Notes: generated from the letters alone by a model not told the origin. Shown: positions 33,985-43,228, numbered from the stretch's first letter. The stretch: 64,000 nucleotides of DNA from Roseburia sp. 499 (GCF_001940225.2 NZ_CP135164.1:2170001-2234000), one strand, 5' to 3'. Numbers and translations: made by a program.

Positions 33985-34431
33985 CTATTTCTTTACAATC
34001 TTCCAATCCTCTCCCTCAATAACATATTGAAATTCATTTAATGTATCATCAAGCATTACATCAATTAAATCATTAAAGTCATTTACCAAATTCACTTTTG
34101 TTAATTCTTCTTTGCTTATCCAATACATTTTACCCTCTTTAGAGTGTCTGAGTTCCCCTTCAAATTGACTTGTTTCAAAAAGAAAAACTAAATATCTACC
34201 GTTATCAATCGGAAATTGCTTAACTCCACACAGTTTAGGATTGATAATTGTTAATCCTGTTTCCTCTTTCATTTCCCTTATAACAGCATCAACAATGGAT
34301 TCTCCTTTTTCAATATGTCCTCCTGGAAGAGTAAATCCTTTCCAATCATTATTTACTCTATCCTGCAACAAATATTGTCCATCTTTATGAACCAAACACA
34401 AAACTGTAAGTTCAACATTTTCTGTTCGCAT
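33985..34431 (-). CDS. NUDIX hydrolase (MutT type)
   Basis: 148 residues with a complete NUDIX box: GGHIEKGESIVDAVIREMKE followed by ETGL, i.e. G-x5-E-x7-R-E-x2-E-E. N-terminal VLCLVHKDGQYLLQDRVNND supports an 8-oxo-dGTP or related diphosphatase, but the substrate is unsettled. The NUDIX remnant at 3466 is the C-terminus of a different NUDIX protein. Confidence 0.9.
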   Translation of the reverse strand: MRTENVELTVLCLVHKDGQYLLQDRVNNDWKGFTLPGGHIEKGESIVDAVIREMKEETGLTIINPKLCGVKQFPIDNGRYLVFLFETSQFEGELRHSKEGKMYWISKEELTKVNLVNDFNDLIDVMLDDTLNEFQYVIEGEDWKIVKK

Positions 34432-34478
34432 TTATTTACCTCCATTCCCCTTATATTACAGAGCTACAAGTTCTAATT

Positions 34479-34841
34479 TTACTGCCTATTGGCAGTATTA
34501 ATTAATAATAATCCAAGTATCCAACACATAAATGACAAAACATATGCTATAAACTCAACTGCCCCTGCCACATATGTGCCAACTGACTGTGGCATAAGCG
34601 CGATACCAATAAATACTCCAATGACGCCTATCACCTTGAGGCTTCTTTTACTGAATTTTTCAAGCAACCATTTAACCACTTGCTCATCCGCAAGAAACTT
34701 AAGGAAAATCATTACATGGACAATAAGAAATACTAATATTATCCAATCTTTCTTAGTTACACAAGAAAAAAATGCTACTAAAATTGCTGCAATAAATAAA
34801 GAAATAATTCCGATTATAATTTTCGCTTTGCTTTCTTTCAT
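34479..34841 (-). CDS. Small membrane protein, four predicted segments
   Basis: 120 residues with four hydrophobic stretches: IIIGIISLFIAAILVAFF, WIILVFLIVHVMIFL, VIGVIGVFIGIALM and FIAYVLSFMCWILGLLLI. No family is recognised. Its stop codon lies within a small hairpin (CTGCC/GGCAG). Confidence 0.6.
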   Translation of the reverse strand: MKESKAKIIIGIISLFIAAILVAFFSCVTKKDWIILVFLIVHVMIFLKFLADEQVVKWLLEKFSKRSLKVIGVIGVFIGIALMPQSVGTYVAGAVEFIAYVLSFMCWILGLLLINTANRQ

Positions 34842-34874
34842 ATCTATTCACCCTCCAAAAATTCTTTCTATTCA

Positions 34875-36143
34875 TTATTCCGACTTTTTCTCTATATTAT
34901 CATGAAAATTGTTTTCCATTTCCTCTTCGGGCAACTCCGTACTATACTCAATTATTGTGTCACCTCCGATAATCGTATTGTGGTCAATCTCGTTATTTCT
35001 GCTACGCTGCACCGCAATCTGAACCGGATTATCAATCAATGTATTTTGATAAAAATGACACTCTACAGTAAAACCACGCTCCGAATCATACCCTCCGAAA
35101 GCCAATCCCGCAAATCCTGTGCACTCAGTAATTTTATTTTCATACACCTTTATACCTGTAACCTGAAATAACGGGTTATCCCTCGGATTATGCTCTGTTG
35201 CAACTTCAATGCCGATATCACAGTTTGAAATTTCATTATCATATATCGCGATATTTTGACCACCATCCACATAAATCCCAGCTGCACAAAGGCTATACTC
35301 ACCCTCCTCTAAATATGCATTATTTCCAGATGCAGAAATGTTAAAAACCGTATTTCCATAACATTTTCCATTCCGAACAAAATCAACATCATAGATGTTA
35401 CCATCATAGGAATCATCATGTAATGCTGTTCCCTCAAATCCTATCATATCAATCCCAATATTGTTATTGTGATGAACAACATTTTGCCTAATCTCAAATC
35501 CATCAATATTTCCATTTATGACCACTGACTCACTGTCACCACACCGGCAATCATATACTTCACATTCTTCTATCACAAGCCCCATTACCGGAACTCGGTC
35601 ATTCGTAGCATAAACAGCGATACCATGTACTCCTTTCACATCATGAACCCGGCAATTACGAATCGTAATACCACTCAACACTGTACTCTCAGCATCTGTA
35701 TTGCTTTCGTAATAAATACCATGTGTTCCTCCGGAAATTTCTAACCCATCAAGACAAATATTCGAAACATTCTCCATATCAATTCCAATAGAATTCTCCG
35801 CAACGCTTCCATCGGGCACTCGAATAACAGGATGTGTTCCATCTGCGGCTCTAATAATAGTCCTCTTTTCTTCTTTTCCTGAAGAATCTTCTAAAATTGT
35901 AAAGGGCTCATATTCTCCTTCTCCAATAATGATTTCCGAACCTGCCACTGAATTATTTACAGCTTCCTGAATCGTCGAGAACGGATACTCTAAACTCCCA
36001 TCTGCCCTATCGCAGTCTGCTGATGCTGAAACATATATAACATCTACATTGCATTCCGCGGTTACACCATTTTCTGAATCATGTCTACAACCACTTAATA
36101 AAGCAATACTTACTATTGTTATTACCAACCATCCGCGTTTCAT
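34875..36143 (-). CDS. Lipoprotein with a right-handed parallel beta-helix
   Basis: 422 residues with a lipobox (IALLSGC, residues 12-18), so it is probably anchored outside the membrane. The body starts VDVIYVSASADCDRADGSLEYPFSTIQEAVN, the DUF1565-like N-terminal cap of beta-helix proteins, then repeats of N-x-I-x-V-like coils with ICLDGLEISGG, GITIRNCRVHDV and YDNEISNCDIGIE. Such proteins bind or cleave polysaccharide, but no catalytic site is visible. It is followed after 10 bases by the DUF218 gene. Confidence 0.8.
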   Translation of the reverse strand: MKRGWLVITIVSIALLSGCRHDSENGVTAECNVDVIYVSASADCDRADGSLEYPFSTIQEAVNNSVAGSEIIIGEGEYEPFTILEDSSGKEEKRTIIRAADGTHPVIRVPDGSVAENSIGIDMENVSNICLDGLEISGGTHGIYYESNTDAESTVLSGITIRNCRVHDVKGVHGIAVYATNDRVPVMGLVIEECEVYDCRCGDSESVVINGNIDGFEIRQNVVHHNNNIGIDMIGFEGTALHDDSYDGNIYDVDFVRNGKCYGNTVFNISASGNNAYLEEGEYSLCAAGIYVDGGQNIAIYDNEISNCDIGIEVATEHNPRDNPLFQVTGIKVYENKITECTGFAGLAFGGYDSERGFTVECHFYQNTLIDNPVQIAVQRSRNNEIDHNTIIGGDTIIEYSTELPEEEMENNFHDNIEKKSE

Positions 36144-36153
36144 TCTTTCCCCC

Positions 36154-37179
36154 TTACAAATTAACTCCTATAAATAATATCATTAAAACTGCCATAAAGG
36201 CAATTAGCGAAATATGTTTCTTCCTTGTCAAACTCAAATAACCGATAAATTCTCGGATAAGGGCATTTAATGTGAAATACCACTTAGTTTTTGAGCCAAA
36301 TCCTACACATTTTATGCCTTGTTTTCTTGCCAAAATTAATGCTCTGAAAACATGATAAGATGTTGTAACAATAGCAATTCTAGACCTTTCCCCACTCATA
36401 AGTTCCCTTGAAAATTTAAGGTTTTCTTCTGTTGATACAGATTTTCGTTCAATTATTATTCTTTCTGCATCCACACCCTTGTCAATCGCATATGCTGCCA
36501 TTGCTTCGCCTTCCGGAATATCTTCTCCACGCCCCTGACCACCTGACATGATTAACATTGCATTAGAATTGTAATTCAATAATTCTATACCTCTTTCGAT
36601 TCTACCTGCAAGTAATGGTGTTATCTTTGTACCCTTTATTCCGGAACCAAGCACAACGATATAATCCAATTTCCTACTTTTTTTCAAATGAATAAGATTA
36701 AGAATAGCAGAAAGTGAATACATTGCCATTAAAGATAATATGTATACCACTGAAAAACTAATAAGCACATAAATAGCAACACCTACGATATTCTTACTTA
36801 AATTACCAAGCATCGGCCATACACACAAATAGGCGAATAACAAAATCGAAAACAATATAGATAACAAATTGGCTGGTTTTAATCCTTCATGCTTTATAAC
36901 CTTTAATCCCTCTATAAAAAACATAATTAGCAATATTGCTGGAAAGAGTAGAACACAAACAAACACTATTCCCAATAAAATCCATAATATTCCAACCAGA
37001 AATTCATTCTTCCCTAATGCCTGTGAATATTCTAGAAAAATAAGTAAAAGTACAACTCCTAGGTTTAACATCATTATAAAGAATGAAAAACCAGTCCATA
37101 ATGTTCTGGAATCATATATCATAATCCCACAAAATATACAAAATAATATTAAAAAAGTAATAAATGTAAATTGTAACAT
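36154..37179 (-). CDS. ElyC/SanA/YdcF (DUF218) membrane protein
   Basis: 341 residues. Six or so membrane segments in the first 170 residues (LQFTFITFLILFCIFCGIM, VGILWILLGIVFVCVLLF and others), then a DUF218 domain: YIVVLGSGIKGTKITPLLAGR, MLIMSGGQGRGEDIPEGEAM and TTSYHVFRALILAR. DUF218 proteins act in envelope homeostasis, with unclear biochemistry. Adjacent to the beta-helix lipoprotein, so both may be envelope proteins. Confidence 0.85.
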   Translation of the reverse strand: MLQFTFITFLILFCIFCGIMIYDSRTLWTGFSFFIMMLNLGVVLLLIFLEYSQALGKNEFLVGILWILLGIVFVCVLLFPAILLIMFFIEGLKVIKHEGLKPANLLSILFSILLFAYLCVWPMLGNLSKNIVGVAIYVLISFSVVYILSLMAMYSLSAILNLIHLKKSRKLDYIVVLGSGIKGTKITPLLAGRIERGIELLNYNSNAMLIMSGGQGRGEDIPEGEAMAAYAIDKGVDAERIIIERKSVSTEENLKFSRELMSGERSRIAIVTTSYHVFRALILARKQGIKCVGFGSKTKWYFTLNALIREFIGYLSLTRKKHISLIAFMAVLMILFIGVNL

Positions 37180-37308
37180 AAAATCCTCCTAAATCTCACA
37201 GCACATTATAACACAAAATTTTGCATAATAAACATATAAATTCTTCAGCACAACCATGAGCGCTTCTTTTACAATTATAATTATGTGATTATAAAAAATA
37301 ATTTAGTC

Positions 37309-37355
37309 TTGACATTTCTCCTCCGTTTAGTTACTATACTGTATAGTTACTAAAC
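37309..37355 (+). promoter_or_regulatory. Promoter and long palindromic operator of the MarR operon
   Basis: TTGACA (37309-37314), 17 bases, TACTAT (37332-37337). The -10 is inside a 31-bp palindrome at 37325-37355 (arms GTTTAGTTACTATAC around a central T; 14 of 15 pairs match). Binding of the adjacent MarR protein would block the promoter, so autoregulation is likely. Confidence 0.75.
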
Positions 37356-37374
37356 AGAGGAGAAATGGATAGAA

Positions 37375-37839
37375 ATGAATGATTTTAAAAAAATTTCCAG
37401 ATTAACCGAAAAAGTGCTACATAAGTACTACCAATTGGAAAAACAACCACGTGAATATAGCCCTGGCGTTGTTCTAAAACAAGCCGAAATTCATACAATT
37501 TCACTTATTGGTGATTATCCGGATATTAATGTATCGACTCTTGCCAAAATGCGCGGAATAACAAGAGGTGGCGCCTCGCAGATGGTTTATAAGCTTGAAG
37601 AAAAAGGGTTGATTCGTAAACGTATTTCGCCTACTACAGACAATGAAGTATGCTTATCTCTTACAGATATTGGACAAAAAGCCTATCAAGCACATATACA
37701 ATATCACAAAGAAACCAATTCCGATTTTTTCAAAGAACTAGAAAATATGCCTGAAGAATACGCCACTTATTTGATAAAATTGCTTGAACACTTTGATAAA
37801 TCCATCGATGAACGCTTACAAGCTAAAACAAAGGAGTAA
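37375..37839 (+). CDS. MarR family transcriptional regulator
   Basis: 154 residues. The winged helix is clear: EIHTISLIGDYPDINVSTLA, MRGITRGGASQMVYKLEEKG and the wing RKRISPTTDNEVCLSLTDIG. Flanking helices for dimerisation are present. GAGGAG lies 12 bases before the ATG. It is expressed from the palindromic promoter at 37309 with the hydrolase gene four bases downstream. Confidence 0.9.
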   Translation: MNDFKKISRLTEKVLHKYYQLEKQPREYSPGVVLKQAEIHTISLIGDYPDINVSTLAKMRGITRGGASQMVYKLEEKGLIRKRISPTTDNEVCLSLTDIGQKAYQAHIQYHKETNSDFFKELENMPEEYATYLIKLLEHFDKSIDERLQAKTKE

Positions 37840-37843
37840 CATA

Positions 37844-38806
37844 ATGAAAAACAAAAATAACAGACCAATATATTTTGAAGAATACAAAAAAATCAATGGC
37901 ATTGAACAATATCTGTTTCATGCAGGCACATCCTACGAAAATCCTGTAATTCTTTTTCTTCATGCTTTCGCAAGTGCCGAGTCATTAATGACAAATATTT
38001 TCCAAAAAAACTGGGAAGAAATTTTCACAGTAGTACATTTAGATCAACGAGGTGCCGGCAAAACCTTTACGAAAAATCCAACAGCAGCACCAACAATGGA
38101 ATTACAATTAGAAGATATTCATGAAACCATTTTGTACTTAAAGGAACGATATCAAAAGGAAAAAATAATTTTAGTAGGTCATTCATGGGGCTCTGTATTG
38201 GGAAGTATCTATGCAAAACGTCATCCTGAAAATGTTGCATATTATGTTGGAACTGGCCAGGTAATTAGTGTTTTAAAAGGAGAAAGAGCAGGATACGAAA
38301 AAGCGATGGAAATCGCAATGCAAAGAAAAGATATGAAATCCCAAAAGAAACTTGAAAGTATTGCGCGCTATCCCTATGGTGAACCAGAAGATTTCATAAA
38401 AGAATGCACCTTACTTCGCACTGTCCAGCAAAAGTATCATCTCGCCCCAAGCAAACTATCATATATCCCCCTGCTAAAAGCCATGGTGACCAGTCCAATT
38501 TTTCAATTTTCAGATATCCATGCATTTTTAGGTGCTGAAAAAATAAACAGTAGCCTGAACGATGAAATGATGAACTTTGATTTAGACGAAGAATCCTATG
38601 AGTATAAAGTACCCATTTACTATATACTTGGTGCAGATGACTGGCAGGTTCCCTATACCTTGTCAAAGGACTATTTCCAAAAAATCGAAGCACCTCGTAA
38701 AAAATTGTATATGCTGAAAGGAGCAGGTCATTTTACAATGGATGACAAACCCAAAGAATTTTTTGAAGCATTGGCAGATATTAATGCAAATGAGGAAAAA
38801 TGCTGA
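37844..38806 (+). CDS. Alpha/beta hydrolase (proline iminopeptidase-like)
   Basis: 320 residues from ATG 37844 (AAAGGAGTAACATA). Nucleophile elbow GHSWGSVLG, oxyanion region FLHAFASAESL, DQRGAGKTF, acid GADDWQVP and catalytic His in GAGHFTM make a complete triad. The fold and the D-x-R-G-x-G motif match proline iminopeptidase-like hydrolases, though the substrate may be any ester or amide. It is in one operon with marR, which suggests control by its own substrate or a stress. Confidence 0.85.
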   Translation: MKNKNNRPIYFEEYKKINGIEQYLFHAGTSYENPVILFLHAFASAESLMTNIFQKNWEEIFTVVHLDQRGAGKTFTKNPTAAPTMELQLEDIHETILYLKERYQKEKIILVGHSWGSVLGSIYAKRHPENVAYYVGTGQVISVLKGERAGYEKAMEIAMQRKDMKSQKKLESIARYPYGEPEDFIKECTLLRTVQQKYHLAPSKLSYIPLLKAMVTSPIFQFSDIHAFLGAEKINSSLNDEMMNFDLDEESYEYKVPIYYILGADDWQVPYTLSKDYFQKIEAPRKKLYMLKGAGHFTMDDKPKEFFEALADINANEEKC

Positions 38807-38817
38807 TAAACAAGGAG

Positions 38818-38847
38818 GAGAGTATGTTTCTTTCGAAACATACTCTC
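38818..38847. terminator. Terminator between the MarR operon and the GNAT array
   Basis: GAGAGTATGTTTC and GAAACATACTCTC form a perfect 13-bp stem with a four-base loop. It lies 12 bases after the hydrolase stop and next to the stop of the opposite-strand GNAT gene, so it may serve both. Confidence 0.8.
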
Positions 38848-38848
38848 T

Positions 38849-39490
38849 CTACTTGATAGAAGAATGACTATAAATATAAAACTCTTCCTGACTTACTCTG
38901 TATTCTTTTTCTTTTGGCTCAAATGTTTGATCAAATTTTTCTGCTTCTTTTTCATCAGTCTCGTAAACCGGGCTTTCATAATAAGTCCATTTTCTTCCAT
39001 CCAGAACTCCTGTTTTAAGTTCTTTCACAAGCATTGCCGTAGGGTAATAATCATTTTCAATGCATACATTATATTTCTTACAACTTTTGAATCCGGAAGA
39101 TACATAATTCCCCGGATGTCCGAAAATAACAATGCAGTCATATCCTAATTCCATTGCTTTCTTAAAAGAATGATTTAATAATAATTTCCCAATGCCTTTT
39201 CTTTGATATTCCGGCAAAATACTGAAAGGTCCAAATGTCAAAACTATCTTTTCGCACCCGTTTTCATCTACTAACTTTGCTTTTGTATAAACAATATTTC
39301 CAACAATTTTTCCTTCTGTCTCTGCCACAAAATCAAGTTCCGGTATGAAATCATTATGTTCACGCATGACATGGACCAGATAATGCTCATTGCACCCTGG
39401 AACATGCAGATTCCAAAATGCTTCTCTTGTTAAATTTTCAACAATCCGATAATCATTTCTGGACTCATTTCTTACATTTATTTTCTCCAT
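38849..39490 (-). CDS. GNAT family N-acetyltransferase
   Basis: 213 residues from ATG 39490 (GGGAGAACGAGA in front). FSILPEYQRKGIGKLLLNHS holds the CoA loop, and the region GYDCIVIFGHPGNYVSSGFK is typical of the predicted acetyltransferases of the YhbS type. The tail is acidic (YETDEKEAEKFDQTFEPKEK). It overlaps the 3' end of the frameshifted GNAT gene. Confidence 0.82.
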   Translation of the reverse strand: MEKINVRNESRNDYRIVENLTREAFWNLHVPGCNEHYLVHVMREHNDFIPELDFVAETEGKIVGNIVYTKAKLVDENGCEKIVLTFGPFSILPEYQRKGIGKLLLNHSFKKAMELGYDCIVIFGHPGNYVSSGFKSCKKYNVCIENDYYPTAMLVKELKTGVLDGRKWTYYESPVYETDEKEAEKFDQTFEPKEKEYRVSQEEFYIYSHSSIK

Positions 39491-39891
39491 TCTCGTTCTC
39501 CCATACAAATCTGTTTCCTTTTTCTGTTTTTTCATAAACTTTGAACCCTAAGCTTTCAAAACACTTTCTTGAAGCAATATTGAATTCATAGATTTCATTT
39601 ACAAATAACTTATCATATCCCAATAATTTTCCACGTTCCATCAAGGTACATATCACTTTTTTCCCAATACCTTTTCCACGATATGACTTATCGCCGATTA
39701 CAATCGGCATGTCCTCTTTCCAGAACGTAACATCTCCTATAGGAACATAGGTATCCTGGTTCTTAACTTCTATAAAATACAGTTCGCCCTTTTTATTAAG
39801 ATATTCATACATACACTTTAATGTCTCCTGACTGTATAGTTTTTTCATCCACCTGTAGAAATTCAGGTTGTTCCACTCCTTCTATTGCCAT
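39465..39891 (-). pseudogene. GNAT acetyltransferase with a one-base frameshift near its start
   Basis: ATG 39891 with the perfect ribosome site CGGAGGTATGCATA reads AIEGVEQPEFLQVDEK and then loses frame in a run of six A. With five A, the reading continues LYSQETLKCMYEYLNKKG into a normal GNAT body (YRGKGIGKKVICTL, FNIASRKCFESLGF). The 127-codon body reading from 39848 has no ribosome site of its own. A base-call error in the A-run is as likely as a real mutation. Confidence 0.65.
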
Positions 39892-39921
39892 TATGCATAC
39901 CTCCGAATTGAATCGAATAAT

Positions 39922-40398
39922 TTATTTATTTTCCAAATCCTTTGCCATACACAATGATTCCGGTATATCCACATATGGACCATAATTGGGAATCACCTGA
40001 AATCCAATCTTTTTATATACGGCACAAGCTTCCGATAATATTTTTCCCGTCTCAAGAATTATTCTTTTATATCCTAATTCCGCAGCCCATTCTACTAACA
40101 AGGAAACGAGCTTTGTTCCTACGCCGTGTCCCTGATATTCCGAATGTACAAACACTCTTTTTAATTCTATATCTTCCTCATCATATTTTCTTATAGCACC
40201 ACCACCAATTGGCTTATTATCTTCATAAACGACAATCGCTTCTTGTATTTCATCTAACTGATTATACTTATTGTATTTATCCCTTTGTATTTCGTTTCCA
40301 ACACGTCTATCCAAATCCATATCAAGAAGTATACAATTTTCTATAAAGTCCTTATTTTTTCCATTTGTTCTTTTAAATTCCATTAAAATTTTCTCCAT
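39922..40398 (-). CDS. GNAT family N-acetyltransferase
   Basis: 158 residues. EEDIELKRVFVHSEYQGHGV is the strand and start of the CoA loop (QGHGVGTKL), followed by IILETGKILSEACAVYKKIG and FQVIPNYGPYVDIPESLCM. The end pattern Y-x-D-x-P-E-S is that of a common GNAT subgroup annotated as acetyltransferases of unknown substrate. Follows the MTA/SAH-nucleosidase-like gene by 25 bases. Confidence 0.82.
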   Translation of the reverse strand: MEKILMEFKRTNGKNKDFIENCILLDMDLDRRVGNEIQRDKYNKYNQLDEIQEAIVVYEDNKPIGGGAIRKYDEEDIELKRVFVHSEYQGHGVGTKLVSLLVEWAAELGYKRIILETGKILSEACAVYKKIGFQVIPNYGPYVDIPESLCMAKDLENK

Positions 40399-40423
40399 AA
40401 ACTTCTGTTTTTTCTAATAATAT

Positions 40424-41173
40424 TTATAAGCGCAAAGCTACTTCTAAAGCAATATATAATTTTTCAAAATCATGGTTTGCATCACGAAGACCTTCTACTT
40501 CATATCCACTGGATTCTAAGACATCTCCCGCTTCAAGAAAATCATACAGTTCTAAATCATAAAAATCACATGCAGCCTGTACCCCTGCCAATTCCATTTC
40601 AACAGCAATACAACCTTCGTTTTTTCTCTTGGAAACCAGTCCCCTTGTTTCTCTGACCATTGACTCTGTCGTCCATACTTTTCCTTGAACATATGGCACA
40701 CCTAAATCACTAAATATTGAAGCAAGTTTATTGCTATTTTTTATCTCAATGTAATCGGATGGTTCGGCAAAATAATAAGAACACCCTTCCCCACGATAAC
40801 TCTCTGTTGGAACAATGAATTTACCATCCGTTTTTTCTCTATCCAGGCTTCCACAAGAACCAAACATAATAAATTTCTTTGCTCCTGTTAGCCAGCTTGC
40901 TTCATAGCAGTACGCTGATGCAACTGCAGAACCGATTGCTGTTAAATAAAATGCGATTTCTGTTCCTTTATAATTCATCTTGTAAATGGAATTATTTCCG
41001 TTACAAGCGCTTATTTTAGCTATTTCAACGCAATCAAACGTATCCAATAAATTTCTATGTATTTCTTTCGAGAAAATAATGAGACATATATCCACAATAT
41101 GCTTGGGTTCTCCATAGAAATCCCGCAAGCTAATAATAGGCTCTGTTTCAATATCATAAGAATCTGTAATCAT
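40424..41173 (-). CDS. Nucleoside phosphorylase family protein
   Basis: 249 residues from ATG 41173 (AAGGAGAGATAACG). The phosphorylase/MTA-SAH-nucleosidase fold is visible: FYLTAIGSAVASAYCYEASW and IMFGSCGSLDREKTDGKFIV, where the glycine-rich turn binds phosphate or ribose, then AVEMELAGVQAACDFY, with the conserved V-E-M-E. Phosphorylase versus hydrolase activity cannot be resolved. A nucleoside salvage role is likely. Confidence 0.82.
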   Translation of the reverse strand: MITDSYDIETEPIISLRDFYGEPKHIVDICLIIFSKEIHRNLLDTFDCVEIAKISACNGNNSIYKMNYKGTEIAFYLTAIGSAVASAYCYEASWLTGAKKFIMFGSCGSLDREKTDGKFIVPTESYRGEGCSYYFAEPSDYIEIKNSNKLASIFSDLGVPYVQGKVWTTESMVRETRGLVSKRKNEGCIAVEMELAGVQAACDFYDLELYDFLEAGDVLESSGYEVEGLRDANHDFEKLYIALEVALRL

Positions 41174-41203
41174 CGTTATCTCTCCTTCCGTCAATCATAT
41201 CTA

Positions 41204-41641
41204 TTATTTTTTCAATGTCTTTTTAAAACAAACAATACGATTTGCTTCTTCAAATCCCATCTTCCTGTGAAATGCTAAACTGTCCTCATTTTCAAGTTCA
41301 CAATCGCTGGCAAACTCTACACAGCCTTGTTCTTTTGCCCATTCTTCACACTTTGATAATAACATTTTAGCATACCCCTGTTTTCTATATTCCTGCCCGA
41401 TAAATATACCCTCCAAGTACCCCACAGGACTGGTTTTCGTACCCTCAACATAATCATGGCGTAATTGACATTGTGCAAAACCTATTTTTTTATCATCAAT
41501 AGAAACTATAAAAATTGCACTTTCTTTATCTTGTATTACAGCTTCGAATTCTTCTATAAGTTCTTCCACTGTATGATTTTCCCACATCAGGATAGCTAAT
41601 TTGGCAATATCCATACAATCACTTTTTGTTGCCTTATCTAT
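41204..41641 (-). CDS. Aminoglycoside 6'-N-acetyltransferase-like GNAT, AAC(6')-I type
   Basis: 145 residues from ATG 41641 (GGGAGGTCTGATGAG). The sequence VGYLEGIFIGQEYRKQGYAK and the block CVEFASDCELENEDSLAFHR, ending in KMGFEEANRIVCFKKTL, follow the AAC(6')-I signature (E-G-I-x-V, E-F-A-S-D, G-F-x-E). Enzymes of this family acetylate the 6' amino group of aminoglycosides such as kanamycin and amikacin. Chromosomal members are often cryptic, so resistance is not proved. Confidence 0.75.
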   Translation of the reverse strand: MDKATKSDCMDIAKLAILMWENHTVEELIEEFEAVIQDKESAIFIVSIDDKKIGFAQCQLRHDYVEGTKTSPVGYLEGIFIGQEYRKQGYAKMLLSKCEEWAKEQGCVEFASDCELENEDSLAFHRKMGFEEANRIVCFKKTLKK

Positions 41642-41756
41642 CATCTCATCAGACCTCCCAAAAAATTTCATTCCTAACTTTGCAGCTAATTCTAATTCGA
41701 AACTACCTTCCGCAACAACATATACGCAATTTCTCTACTTTGATATAAGCAATGAT

Positions 41757-42341
41757 TCACTGTATGCCATACTTACTTGAAAATTCCCCTCGGATTTCAT
41801 CAAAGTTCATGACCTGTAGCGGACAATCCAGGTGCTTAGAAATACATTTTTCCATCCACACCATGTTATACCATTTACCGAATTTATACCCACATTTATG
41901 AAATTCACCTACAAATTTGTATCCCAAATGTTCATGATATTGAACACTATTCTTTGTAAGGTATTCATCCTCAATAATTGGATAACCGATACAAGCATTC
42001 AAATTTATAATATTCTGTAATGCCAAAGCATTTTCTAATGCCATATACAATTCCTTGCCAAATCCCCTCTTTCTCGCATCTTTGGCAATGTAAATCGTTG
42101 TTTCTACCGCCCAGTCATATGCCCTACGTTCTTTAAAAGCACTAGCATATGCATAACCAACAATCCTCCCTTCACATTCTGCTACAAGATAAGGATACTT
42201 GCTAAGTGTCCGGCGAATTCTTCCTCTAAATTCATCAACAGATGGCACTTCATATTCAAAAGTAATTGCTGTATTCTCAACATAATAAGAATATATCTCA
42301 AGTAATTTCTCTGCATCATTTTCTGTTGCTATTCTAATCAT
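41757..42341 (-). CDS. GNAT N-acetyltransferase, phosphinothricin acetyltransferase type
   Basis: 194 residues. It shows the PAT pattern: ENTAITFEYEVPSVDEF, CEGRIVGYAYASAFKERRAY, VETTIYIAKDARKRGFGKEL and IINLNACIGYPI, with the long C-terminal YHEHLGYKFVGEFHKCGYKFG. PAT-type enzymes acetylate phosphinothricin or methionine sulfoximine. The last 35 residues (KCISKHLDCPLQV) are an unusual extension. The start at 42341 is preceded by TAGGGTGATAAG. Confidence 0.82.
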   Translation of the reverse strand: MIRIATENDAEKLLEIYSYYVENTAITFEYEVPSVDEFRGRIRRTLSKYPYLVAECEGRIVGYAYASAFKERRAYDWAVETTIYIAKDARKRGFGKELYMALENALALQNIINLNACIGYPIIEDEYLTKNSVQYHEHLGYKFVGEFHKCGYKFGKWYNMVWMEKCISKHLDCPLQVMNFDEIRGEFSSKYGIQ

Positions 42342-42372
42342 CTTATCACCCTATTTTATATTAATTGAGTAT

Positions 42373-42870
42373 TTACATAACTAATTCCATACAAATATAC
42401 TCGTCTTCGTCTATAGGTATAAATCCGTTTTTTCTCCAAAAAGCATTGCTCTGTGGATTTCCCTTGTCTACACCAAGACGAATTTTCTTATAACCTAACG
42501 TTTGTAGATAATTTCTGCATTCAGAGATGATTTTCGAACCAATACCATTTTTCTGATATTCTACATTCATCATAAACAATCCTATAAAGGATATTTTTTC
42601 TGCCGGAAAATCAAGAATTAAGTCCATGATTGCTACCAAACTTTCACCTTCAAAAAATCCAATATAGAACTTATCATTATATCCCTTGCCAGGTGGCAAT
42701 GCCTTCATATCATCCATAATACTTTCTTTTGTAACAACAGGTGGATGATATTGATAGAAAATCTTGTTTTTACAACTCATTTCATAAATTATCTCAACAT
42801 CTTCAGCCGTTAATTTACGAACCTCAAATATGTTTGATAAGTTTTTTATCTCCATACAATTTGTCTCCAT
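42373..42870 (-). CDS. GNAT family N-acetyltransferase
   Basis: 165 residues. FIGLFMMNVEYQKNGIGSKI is the CoA loop, and GVDKGNPQSNAFWRKNGFIP the closing motif. It includes the GKGYNDKFYIGFFEG strand. It matches Firmicutes GNATs often linked to resistance to small toxic amines, but no substrate is known. Ten bases separate it from the pyrophosphatase-like gene upstream. Confidence 0.82.
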   Translation of the reverse strand: METNCMEIKNLSNIFEVRKLTAEDVEIIYEMSCKNKIFYQYHPPVVTKESIMDDMKALPPGKGYNDKFYIGFFEGESLVAIMDLILDFPAEKISFIGLFMMNVEYQKNGIGSKIISECRNYLQTLGYKKIRLGVDKGNPQSNAFWRKNGFIPIDEDEYICMELVM

Positions 42871-42880
42871 AACTTCTTAT

Positions 42881-43228
42881 TTATCGTCTTATCAAAATGC
42901 CTTTCATATATTGTGTTTCATTATGTGTCTGATACACAATCTGTTTTTCTTCTTCTGTGCATCCTATCAATATCTTTATTTCCGAATCCCGTTTCATTAA
43001 ATCAACAGTACACATTATGGCATCTATTTGTTTATCTCCAGAACCAACCCAAACATCAATACCTGCCCCATCCATTGACGAAGTATTCTTCAAATATCCA
43101 TAATCAACCTTGTATATAAAATCAGGATATCTTGGATGTGCAGTTCCTTTTGGTCTATCTATAACTATTTCTGAATTATTTACTAATGAATCCAATGCTT
43201 TCCAAAAATCATTATTAAAAGTATTCAT
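42881..43228 (-). CDS. Inorganic pyrophosphatase-like protein (short)
   Basis: 115 residues. The sequence IDRPKGTAHPRYPDFIYKVD, then YGYLKNTSSMDGAGIDVWVG, is that of an annotated short pyrophosphatase-like family in Clostridia. It resembles the type I enzyme's loop (D-G-x-x-x-D) but is much shorter than the roughly 170 residues of normal PpaI. Catalysis is therefore uncertain. GGAGGATAT precedes the ATG. Confidence 0.7.
   Translation of the reverse strand: MNTFNNDFWKALDSLVNNSEIVIDRPKGTAHPRYPDFIYKVDYGYLKNTSSMDGAGIDVWVGSGDKQIDAIMCTVDLMKRDSEIKILIGCTEEEKQIVYQTHNETQYMKGILIRR

Noticed and set aside
41641..41757. Intergenic stretch with AAAGTTAGGA that resembles an integron attC R' box
   Set aside because: No matching R'' box with the right spacing and no imperfect palindrome of attC length could be confirmed; no integrase gene is in the window. 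I kept the junction-motif finding but do not call integron sites.
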